Assembly (NCBI GenBank): GCA_039566865.1
Contig: CM076948.1
Coordinates: forward strand, 20,471,001 to 20,535,000
DNA from: Aurelia coerulea
Taxonomy: Eukaryota; Cnidaria; Scyphozoa; Semaeostomeae; Ulmaridae
Length of the DNA: 64,000 bases
Reading direction: 5' to 3'
Position 1 is the first letter of the stretch. Each line of letters starts with the position of its first letter. Positions 55,801 to 64,000 of the stretch are shown piece by piece. The notes under the pieces were generated by a model that did no database searches, was not told the DNA's origin, and saw nothing but the letters and a program-made list of their open reading frames with translations. The translations under genes and the position numbers were made by a program.

Positions 55801-56716
55801 GAAGCAAACTTGAAACACGACTCCCTGGAAGAGCAGCAAATAGGCACTTAGAACAGTTTTTGAACTTTCTTTTCTTCTTGTAAATATTGACTTCTTAAAT
55901 GTAAAACGCGCTGAAACCAGTTGTTCTCTTCATGCTTGGCAGTGTAGAAGTTGTCGTTGTGAATATCGCACCCAGATTCAAAACTCTGAATTCGTTGCCG
56001 AACGAAGCAAAAATCTTAAGCATTCAAAAAAATTGGATGTCTAGCATGTGAATAACAAATAGGATTGTGCCAAAGACATAAAACAGTTTTGCTGAAGGGA
56101 GCGCAGTGGATGCCATATTAGATAGTCCTAAAAGTTCATGGCGGTGGCTTTCGGACACCAAATTAAAAACAATATGTCGCGAAGCTGATTTGTTCATGCA
56201 ATACAATTCTTTCTATTATCCATGACAAAACACAGGATCGAGGCTGAATTTTCATTGCAATAGAAATTCATGAAATAGAAATAAAAAGGCACGAAGCAAT
56301 GGAATTCCACTCCAAACTTGTTTGTTGTATTAACCAGTTGCTAACGTGACATATGTCCTTTAATCAGTTGTTTGGGAGAATGAATAAATTTCAAATTTTA
56401 AAGCACATGTATTGGACTTGGAATTCCCATCTAAATCCACATTTCGCAGACGTTGGGACGATGGCTTACCATTAAATCATCCAATGATATAACGTGAATC
56501 TATTCTTAATGCTTGTAAAGAATAAACAATGGTAAGTGTGCCTGTTTGCACTGTCGGCTGCATTATTGTGAATTGCATCTTTCGTAGGGACCTTTTAGTT
56601 TGGAATCCTTCTTAACATGTCAAATTCGGATGCAATTGCCTGCCGATCGGTGAGCAATAGATTCGGAGGCAAAATCTTAAATCCAAAGGAACTGAAAATT
56701 TTTCACGAACGTAGCA
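55801..56716. other. No gene seen
   Basis: AT-rich DNA with no open frame of recognisable family and no clear repeat ends. Confidence 0.5.
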
Positions 56717-57636
56717 GGCGCGGATCCAGGAATTATGGTGACAGGGTTTATTTGGGGTCCGGGGGCAAAGCCCTCGGAAAATTTTTGGGACCACGCCCTT
56801 TTTTATTTTGGCCAACGCCCTTTTCCTTAGGGGAACGCCCTTTTCCCTGTGGTCACACCCTGACGCAATATATTCATTCTCATCGAGTATTGGGATAGAA
56901 TCAGTGTAGAGTTCCTTGGTTCAGATCCTTTCCTTTAAAAACAAACTTACCTCTCTCCCCTCCCCTCTCTCCCCTCTTCAACCGTTCGTTCAAGAAGCTC
57001 CCTGTTTCTCTTTTCAACGGCTTCTAACGTCTCGAGGCAAGATCGCACTTCTTTGCCATCCATTTTATTTGCTTGTATTTGGCAGGAAAAGATCACGGAT
57101 ATCACCTATTTTTCATCACAGTCCATCAGTTGCGAGTATTGCACAACATAGACAGGTTTCGGACTTTTTCTGACTGGTTTGCGACTTTCTGTGACCGGTT
57201 TCAGACTCTCTTACGACAGCAAGAACAATGCGGTGACCGGTTTCAGACTCGTCGATGAGAGGTTTCAGACTTTTTATGAATGGATGCAATTATGCAATCC
57301 AACAGATACTGACGCGGCTGGATAAATCCTCCATTGTTGAAGAGGAAACTTATCTAATCCGTTTGCTTTTGTTTCCGCGAAACAAGTCAAAGGGCAAAAC
57401 AAGGGATATCATGTCTGTATGCAGTAATTTGTTCACCAATATTTGCCTCCCTTTTCAAAGATCGCACTTCACATCCATAAAAAGGCGCCACCGCAATCAC
57501 CAAGAAATCGTATGGAAGGGAATCTCATTGGCAATCGACTTGCAGAAAACAATATATTTGTTAAAATGGGAGTCTATTTTCACGAATTATCTGACCGGGT
57601 TTTTGAAACCTGTGAACCCTGTCTGGATCCGCTCCT
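56717..57636. mobile_element. hAT-like element (CAGGCGCGGATCC ends)
   Basis: The left end CAGGCGCGGATCCAGG mirrors CCTGTCTGGATCCGCTCCTG at the right. The flanks share only CGTAG, so the target duplication is not convincing. It contains an ACGCCCTTTT motif repeated three times. The open frames inside are not supported. Confidence 0.55.
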
Positions 57637-58193
57637 GCGTAGGGGCAGCCCAACGTTTAGATGTGCTTATTATGGATATTGCCCAAATACAATGGCTTCT
57701 TTTCTTTGATAGTGCTTTAATGGCGCCTGAAATAAAATAACTTTTGCCTGATTAGAGGTGCTGCAGCACATCCCAGCCCTCCAACTCCTATACCAATGTA
57801 TCTGTTTTGGATATAATTCCTCTGTCCAATTTTATATGGTATGGTAGAAGGAGAGACAGGTCAAGGCCATTTTCATATTCTTTCAATCTCCTAAAAGATA
57901 TATCTTTCATCACTTTGTTTAATGAATACTGCTGCTTTCTTTAAAAACTCGTACCTAAAAATAGTTACAGTCCATCCAGCTCTGGTCAGATATTATATCT
58001 TGACTGTTCCCCAAACAGAGAACAAGAAATGTACCTTTGATAGGTTTCCATCAAAATTGCTTCCCTTTACGAAGAATATCGTAAAACTCTTCCAAAGAAT
58101 ACCCGGGAGGCATATTTAATTTTGGAAACCCCAGAGGGAGCTCATTAGAGAGGGGAGGGCTATGCACCTTGACAAGGCTATAAACGACAGCTT
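57637..58193. other. No gene seen
   Basis: Flank between the hAT-like element and the Gypsy 3' LTR; no supported feature. Confidence 0.5.
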
Positions 58194-58324
58194 TGTCGGA
58201 TATTGAAGGGTGGACGCAGATAGTACACCATTTTGTTGTCTGCCTCGTGTATCAACTCTAACTTAGATTCCGGGGGGCCTGGGTCTTACATATATGATAA
58301 TAATCATAACCATAAAACATTACA
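58194..58324 (-). repeat. Gypsy 3' LTR, 131 bp
   Basis: On the minus strand it begins TGTAATG and ends CCGACA, the usual TG…CA form. It matches the other LTR base for base. It is very short for a Gypsy LTR. Confidence 0.93.
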
Positions 58325-58342
58325 TCATTCCCCTTTTTTTTT
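58325..58342 (-). promoter_or_regulatory. Gypsy polypurine tract
   Basis: On the minus strand a run of nine A, GGGG and AATGA abuts the 3' LTR. This is the expected site of plus-strand priming. Confidence 0.75.
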
Positions 58343-58440
58343 GACAACATAAACATAACATAACGTGTTTGTTCTTTGAGTCCTGTTCTCTTTGCATGGT
58401 ATATAAAAATAAAAATAAAGAAATAAAATAAATTCTCCTC

Positions 58441-61400
58441 CTAGTCTGTTGCTACAACTGTTCCATATCTTTCGGGCATTCGTCTTTGTCTAACAGGATA
58501 TCTGTTTTCTCTGTTATTCTCTTCAACTGTTTCTGTTCTTTTGTGATTGTCATCATCAGACAAATCATCATCATCATCATCTTTCTTACTAAACTTTTTG
58601 AAAAAGCTAATATTTCTAGTGACTTTCCTTCCATCTTGTCTTTCTGCTGTTACTCTGGAACCTTTACGATATATAACTTTGTAAGTAGTGCTTTCAAAGT
58701 TTGCAGAAAACTTGTTCTTTTTATCTTGTTTTAACAAAACTGTATCACCAACTTTGATATCAGAAGTCTTTGTGTGTCTTCTTTTGTCTGCATAGCTTTT
58801 CATCTTCTCTTTCCCAACTGCATCATTTTCCTGAGCTTCTCTGTGTCTTTTAGATTTACTTGTCTTGATTAAACAAGGTAGTTTCCCTCTAATGACCCTA
58901 TTGTATAACAGTTCTGAAGGTGCAATCTTTGTGGTTGCATGTGGGGTGGATCTATAACTCAATAAAAATCTTTGAAGTTCTTGTCTCCAATTTCTATTTT
59001 CTATACATGCAGCTCTAATTGCTTTTCCTAAAGGTTGATTAAATCTCTCTACCTCTGAGTTCCCTTGGGGCCATAATGGTGTAGAAGGGTCAAACTTTAT
59101 TCCTAGAGTCATCAAGTATCTTTCAAAATCATCACCATTAAATGGTGGACCATTGTCTGTTACTATTTCTTCAGGAAGTCCATGCATTGCAAAAACTTGA
59201 TCTAATTTTGGAATAATGGTTGGAGCAGCAGTAGATCTTACAATTTCTGTTATGGGGAATCTAGAATAAGCATCTACAATAACAAGTATATACTCACTAC
59301 TTGGAAGTGGTCCATAAAAGTCAATATGCAGTTTTTTCCAAGGTCCAGATGGCATAGGTCTCATTCGCAATGGTTCTGGTGCTTTTTGTGTTCCTACTGC
59401 TTGACAAGGTAAACAGCTACTAATCTCTTCTGTTACCAATTTTTCAATAAATGGAAACCAAACTTTTTCTCTGATCAGGGCTTTAGTCTTAGCAAGGCCC
59501 TGGTGACCCTCGTGAGCTAGTTTTACTGATCTTTTCCATAATGATTTAGGCATGACAATTTGGTTTCCCCGCAAAATAATTCCATTTGCATGATTAATTG
59601 TCAATGAATCTTTGGCTAGCTTGTAAGGTACTAAAAACTGGTTACTCCAATCTCCTGTTTCAATTGCCTTTATGACTGCTTGGAGTGTCCCATCTTTTTC
59701 TGTCTCTCTTTGTACTTCTTCTATGGTCATGGCTTTTGGTATTGCATTTATTGTTATATATCTCACATACTCATCTGCCATGTTTTCTTTGACACTGACT
59801 GTTGTAGGATGTCTTGACATGAAGTCAGCCGGATTATCTTTTCCAGGCTTGTAAATAACTTTGAAACAATACTGCTGTAAGCGGAGCACCCATCTTTCAA
59901 TGCGCAATGATGGTTTTGATTTAGGGTTCCCATAAATCACCTCCAAAGGCTTGTGATCTGTTATCAGGTTGAAACTTTTTCCATAAAGATACATATGAAA
60001 ATGTTCAGTACCCCACACAATACTAAGTGCTTCTTTCTCAGTTTGTGAGTATCGACGTTCCACAGGGGTAAGTGCTCTACTGGCATATGCAATCACTTTT
60101 TGAGGCTCATCTTTGTTTGATTGTGCAAGAATTGCAGAAATACCAATGGGACTGGCATCTACAATCAGGTATGTTTCTTTTTCAATATCAAAATATGTCA
60201 TAACTGGACTGTCTGTCAGAACATCTTTGAGTTTCTTAAATGCTTGTGAGTGTTCTTTCTCCCATTTGAATACAATGTTTTTGTGAGTTAATCTTCTCAG
60301 TGGTTCTGTTATATCTGCAAAATTTGGTATGAACTTTGCACTGAAATTTGCCATTCCTAATAAACTTCTCACTTCTGATGCATTGTTTGGTATAGGAGCA
60401 TCTACTAAATCTGCAATCTTCTTTTGATCTGGTTTGACACCATCTTCTGAAAATACCATACCAAAGAATGAAAGTTCTGGTTGTAAAAATTTACATTTTT
60501 CTCTGTTTACTGTAAGCTTTCTTGCCTTTAATCTTGCAAGACATTCATTCAATGCTTTATCATGCTCTGCTCTGGTTTTGCCAAAAATGATAATATCATC
60601 TGCTAAGTTTCTGACATTATCTATACCCTTTAAAGCTTCTTGTAATGTATGTTGAAATAACTCAGCAGCTGCATTTGTGCCATAGTTTAATCTTTTGTAC
60701 TGGAATAAACCAATGTGCGTGCTGAACGTAGTGATATATCTGCTATCTTTGTGCAATTCTAACTGATGGTATGCTTGACTAAGGTCTATCTTTGAAAAGA
60801 ATTTAGCTCCATTTAATTGTACCATAATTTCATCAACTGTGGGCATGACATGTCTAACTCTTTTTATGGCTGTGTTTGCTGAACGCATATCAACACAAAT
60901 TCTAATTGACTTATTGTCCTTCTTTGGTACTGCAACTATCTGGGATATCCAAGGGGTTGCTTGCCCCTCTGGCACTCTCTCTATTATTCCTTGTGCTTCC
61001 AGACTTAACAATTCTTCTTCTACTTGCTTTCTGATGTGAAATGGTATACGTCTGGTATTTTGAACAACTGGAGTTACATTTTCATCAATGTTCAATTTAA
61101 TTTGAACTCCATCTAACTTTCCTATTCCTCTAAAAATTTCTTTATTTGCAAGTAAAGCAGCATCAACTGATTTATCATGGGTAGATCTGATAGGAATCCA
61201 TGAGCAGGTGGAAGCAATTTGTGGTTTCACATTTTTATCTTTCACTTTTGAAGCCATTGGATTGATGTGAAAGGTAACAAGACCAAGTTCTTGGGATGTC
61301 TCTGAACCTAATAGTGAACCAGAGTTCCCTTCTGTGACATAAAATGTGGCTACAGTAATGCGCTTTTTGGTCTCCACAGTGGCTTGGAATTTTCCTAATA

Positions 61401-62439
61401 ATTTTACAGGGCTGTTGCTGTTGTATGGGTACACTTTAACTGTTGTTTTCTCTAATTTAGGATCTGATGGTATCTGACTAAATGTTTCTTCATCAAGAAT
61501 ATTTACTGAGGCTCCAGTATCCACAAGTAAATCACATTTGTAATCACTGATTTTGGCAGTAACAGTGTTACCAGGTTTTTCCTTCTGTTTCACAGCATAG
61601 ATGTAATCAAAATCTGAATCAGAATCACTTTGTGTTTTATCCATTGATTTTGTTGTAATTGGCCTAACATGTCTTTTGAAAGGCTGTGTTTTCCTTGGCT
61701 CTTGTTGAGTTTTGCTCATACAATACTTTGCAAAGTGGTTCTTTTTCCCACATTTATGACATATCTTACCAGCAGCTGGACAGGTCTGGTTTTTATGAGG
61801 GTAAGATCCTCCACACTGATGACATTTCTTTGTTTGTACATGTCCTTTCTTGTGCTGACTGTGTATTACACGATGCACTTCTTGTTTTGTTTCAATGTTA
61901 CCTTCAATGCTACTTGCTTGCTGTGTACTTGTTTCATCTCTTTGGCCATCTAATAACATTTCTTTCAGTGTGTATTTTGGATCTCGTAAAGCTTTCTTTC
62001 TTAAACGACTTGATGATCCATTTGTGACAATTTGCAACAATATTTCGAACTCTTTTCTATCCCCAAAGTCACAACGTGAGGCTAAGTTCTGTAATCGAAC
62101 ATGGAATTGACCTAAAGTCTCATTTGGCTCTTGTCTGGCCTGGCGAAATAAATATGTTTCATGAAGCAAGTTCTTCTGTGGCTCAAAATGTCCCGTGAGC
62201 TTTTCTAACGCTGTTTTGTAATCATCTCCATTATCTGGGATTGTATTCAGGATATCTGCAACTGGTTCTCCAGCCAAATAAATCAACAGGGCTCTTTTTC
62301 TTTTATCATCTTTGATATCAGCAGCGACCAAGTACTGCTCGAATCTTGAAACCCAACGTTTCCATGCGTTACACGCGTTGGCAGGGTCTGACACTGCATC
62401 AAACGGAGGCACAGGTTGTATTGAACCAGCTCCTGCCAT
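58441..62439 (-). CDS. Gypsy Gag-Pol polyprotein, 1332 residues
   Basis: One uninterrupted frame. Gag occupies about 1-205, with two Cys/His knuckles at 206-240 (the second is C-H-K-C-G-K-K-N-H-F-A-K-Y-C). The protease active site D-T-G-A is at 307-310. Reverse transcriptase follows with L-A-D-D at 612-615, and RNase H with D761, E803 and D828. The integrase has a zinc-binding H-E-G-H…C-x-x-C (976-1012) and a D-D-E triad at about D1040, D1095 and E1131. Gag and Pol share one frame with no stop or shift. The C-terminal acidic D-D-D-D-D-D-L-S-D-D-D stretch is notable. All catalytic residues are present, so the copy may be competent. Confidence 0.95.
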   Translation of the reverse strand: MAGAGSIQPVPPFDAVSDPANACNAWKRWVSRFEQYLVAADIKDDKRKRALLIYLAGEPVADILNTIPDNGDDYKTALEKLTGHFEPQKNLLHETYLFRQARQEPNETLGQFHVRLQNLASRCDFGDRKEFEILLQIVTNGSSSRLRKKALRDPKYTLKEMLLDGQRDETSTQQASSIEGNIETKQEVHRVIHSQHKKGHVQTKKCHQCGGSYPHKNQTCPAAGKICHKCGKKNHFAKYCMSKTQQEPRKTQPFKRHVRPITTKSMDKTQSDSDSDFDYIYAVKQKEKPGNTVTAKISDYKCDLLVDTGASVNILDEETFSQIPSDPKLEKTTVKVYPYNSNSPVKLLGKFQATVETKKRITVATFYVTEGNSGSLLGSETSQELGLVTFHINPMASKVKDKNVKPQIASTCSWIPIRSTHDKSVDAALLANKEIFRGIGKLDGVQIKLNIDENVTPVVQNTRRIPFHIRKQVEEELLSLEAQGIIERVPEGQATPWISQIVAVPKKDNKSIRICVDMRSANTAIKRVRHVMPTVDEIMVQLNGAKFFSKIDLSQAYHQLELHKDSRYITTFSTHIGLFQYKRLNYGTNAAAELFQHTLQEALKGIDNVRNLADDIIIFGKTRAEHDKALNECLARLKARKLTVNREKCKFLQPELSFFGMVFSEDGVKPDQKKIADLVDAPIPNNASEVRSLLGMANFSAKFIPNFADITEPLRRLTHKNIVFKWEKEHSQAFKKLKDVLTDSPVMTYFDIEKETYLIVDASPIGISAILAQSNKDEPQKVIAYASRALTPVERRYSQTEKEALSIVWGTEHFHMYLYGKSFNLITDHKPLEVIYGNPKSKPSLRIERWVLRLQQYCFKVIYKPGKDNPADFMSRHPTTVSVKENMADEYVRYITINAIPKAMTIEEVQRETEKDGTLQAVIKAIETGDWSNQFLVPYKLAKDSLTINHANGIILRGNQIVMPKSLWKRSVKLAHEGHQGLAKTKALIREKVWFPFIEKLVTEEISSCLPCQAVGTQKAPEPLRMRPMPSGPWKKLHIDFYGPLPSSEYILVIVDAYSRFPITEIVRSTAAPTIIPKLDQVFAMHGLPEEIVTDNGPPFNGDDFERYLMTLGIKFDPSTPLWPQGNSEVERFNQPLGKAIRAACIENRNWRQELQRFLLSYRSTPHATTKIAPSELLYNRVIRGKLPCLIKTSKSKRHREAQENDAVGKEKMKSYADKRRHTKTSDIKVGDTVLLKQDKKNKFSANFESTTYKVIYRKGSRVTAERQDGRKVTRNISFFKKFSKKDDDDDDLSDDDNHKRTETVEENNRENRYPVRQRRMPERYGTVVATD

Positions 62440-62463
62440 TTTCTTTTTCTTTCCTAGTTTATT

Positions 62464-62473
62464 CTCGTCGCCA
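62464..62473 (-). promoter_or_regulatory. Gypsy tRNA primer-binding site
   Basis: TGGCGACGAG on the minus strand lies one base inside the 5' LTR. It is complementary to a tRNA ending CTCGTCGCCA, as serine tRNAs of the GCU type do. Confidence 0.75.
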
Positions 62474-62474
62474 T

Positions 62475-62605
62475 TGTCGGATATTGAAGGGTGGACGCAG
62501 ATAGTACACCATTTTGTTGTCTGCCTCGTGTATCAACTCTAACTTAGATTCCGGGGGGCCTGGGTCTTACATATATGATAATAATCATAACCATAAAACA
62601 TTACA
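62475..62605 (-). repeat. Gypsy 5' LTR, 131 bp
   Basis: Identical to 58194-58324. It should hold the promoter and start site, although no clear TATA box is visible on the minus strand. Confidence 0.93.
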
Positions 62606-64000
62606 AATGCTTTTTCATTTTTAAGGAAAGCTTTTGTGGTATTTTCTTTCTCGTGATCATTTTCAATTTCTTCGATCTATGTTCCATTCTTGGTTTTTAC
62701 ACAGGACTTATCCCATGCTATAAAAGTGAGCGTTCATTGAGTTAATGACTGGTTTCAAGCCATGCATGTTTCATCAGCCTTATCACTCTTTCTTTATTTA
62801 CATTATTTCTAAAAAATTGTTAAAGTCAGCAGTGATACGAATATCGCGAGTTCGTATGCCAAATTTAACTTAGTCGCAAGAAAGGACCCTTTTTGGAATT
62901 CCTATTGTTCTCTAAATGTATCTGGCGTTCTAATGATGCCACTGATGTTAGCAGCCATATCCAAAATATAAGACGATCCCCCGCGCTCTTGAGATTGGTA
63001 AACGATACTTTCAACCTTCAGTGCAGTCCAGGCTGCTATAAAGGTTTGTCTCTTTCCTGTTTTCCTCCTCCTGTTTTTCGACCAGAATGGCAAGTGCATC
63101 AATAGTGTTAGGGTAAAATGCAAAATCTTCCCACCCGCAGAGCTGTTGCTGCATGAAATCAAAACTCAGATTCTACACCCAAGAATAACTGGAAATTAAT
63201 AAGATCACGTATTTTTAGTGAAATTGCAATCGACTTCTTTGGTTGCTCCCATTTAGGACAGCATTACTCCGGAGTGGAATATCCCTAAAAAGCGCTATGG
63301 ACCAGCTTTTTAGTATGAAGAATCATGGTAAAATTTGAAATTTATTCAGAATGACAAACACCAAAGGTTACCAAAGAGTTTGACGTTCGACCCCTATTTG
63401 GGGACATCTGCCCCTATATTTCAAAATCAGTTCCTCTCCCATCAAAATAACATCAAAATTCAGGCTCTACACCCCATAATTGACATGGTGAAGTGCTTTT
63501 AGTGAACTTTGAATCATCTTGCTTTGTTGCCCTCATTTGGGGGCAGGGTTATCCCAAAATGATTCGAAACCTCAAAAACACCTTTTATGAGCTTGATTGG
63601 GCCATTTTTTTATATATATACCATCTAAAAATTTACAAAACAAATTACTACCTACATTACTTAAAATACTGTACTTTACAACACTACGAGTACGATACCA
63701 AGAGGAGCAAATAAAATGTCAACCCCAAGGCCTTAAAAAAAAATTGAAAAAGTACATTTGTATAAATTAGACTTAACTAGGAACAAAGCAAAAAAGAACA
63801 GAAAAAAAAAAGACTTAAGGAAAAAAACAAACAAACAAACAAACAAAAACAAAAGACAACAAAAGATAATAAAAATTTTGCAAAGAAAACGAGCGTACTT
63901 GGTTGTGTGGCTTGTGACAAGGTTTAAAATGAGCTCAATCTAATCGACCAGTTTCTTGGATAAATTTTAATGTTAGCTCGAGCCATTTTAATTGGGCCAT
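62606..64000. other. No gene seen; diverged direct repeat
   Basis: Two similar blocks of about 110 bp, near 63155-63270 and 63450-63550 (ATTCTACACCC / GCTCTACACCC, then TTTTAGTGAA), form an old direct repeat. An A-rich (CAAA)n tract lies at about 63825-63850. Confidence 0.5.

Larger units (their letters stand above)
58194..62605 (-). mobile_element. Ty3/Gypsy LTR retrotransposon, apparently intact
   Basis: 4412 bp in minus orientation: 5' LTR (62475-62605), primer-binding site one base inside, a single gag-pol frame (62439-58441), purine tract and 3' LTR (58194-58324). The two LTRs are identical over 131 bp, so the insertion is recent. I see no 4-6-bp target duplication (AGCTT left of 58194, AATGC right of 62605). 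Confidence 0.92.

Noticed and set aside
1..64000. tRNA, rRNA or other structural RNA genes
   Set aside because: None was recognised by eye. A tRNAscan-SE or Infernal run would be decisive.

Overview
The window reads as AT-rich animal nuclear DNA, most likely from a cnidarian or similar marine invertebrate. The reasons are GT/AG-split genes of animal-specific families (a plasma-membrane ectonucleotidase and a Notch-ligand-like protein), a dense load of non-LTR, Ty3/Gypsy, hAT-, mariner-, piggyBac- and Mutator-like elements, and no prokaryotic gene organisation. The species cannot be named from the sequence alone.

Layout. (1) 2023-32240, + strand: a complete nine-exon gene for an E-NTPDase (CD39-like ecto-apyrase). 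All nine splice junctions keep frame, giving about 485 residues with an N-terminal and a C-terminal membrane segment. Its introns are full of transposons. Intron 6 carries, on the opposite strand, an intact 249-codon four-helix membrane protein ORF (19659-20408). Intron 8 carries a roughly 95-bp tandem array that has amplified the exon 8 splice donor, and a 4.6-kb palindromic element (26322-30915) with clean 6-bp target duplications inside an older LINE fragment. (2) 32241-40726: repeats and LINE debris. (3) 40727-47169, + strand: a Notch-ligand-like gene with a candidate signal peptide exon, an MNNL exon, one exon coding 13 concatenated DSL-type repeats plus a membrane helix, and a cytoplasmic tail exon. 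No EGF repeats are seen. A 2.56-kb hAT-like element sits inside the MNNL exon and a piggyBac-like MITE sits inside the tail exon. (4) 48300-55800: a nearly full-length LINE (ORF1, ORF2 with endonuclease and reverse transcriptase, and a 2A-type GDIEKNPGP motif) inserted into an older LINE, and itself interrupted by a 1455-bp element. (5) 58194-62605, - strand: an apparently intact Gypsy element with identical 131-bp LTRs. (6) The rest is repeat-derived or featureless.

The two host genes would both act at the cell surface (extracellular nucleotide hydrolysis; cell-cell signalling or adhesion). Nothing shows a functional link between them. The likely novelties are the MNNL plus tandem-DSL architecture, the palindromic element with nested TTAA elements in both arms, the replicated splice donor, and the 2A motif in the LINE. 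Exon boundaries are read by eye from phase and splice consensus; RNA data would settle them.
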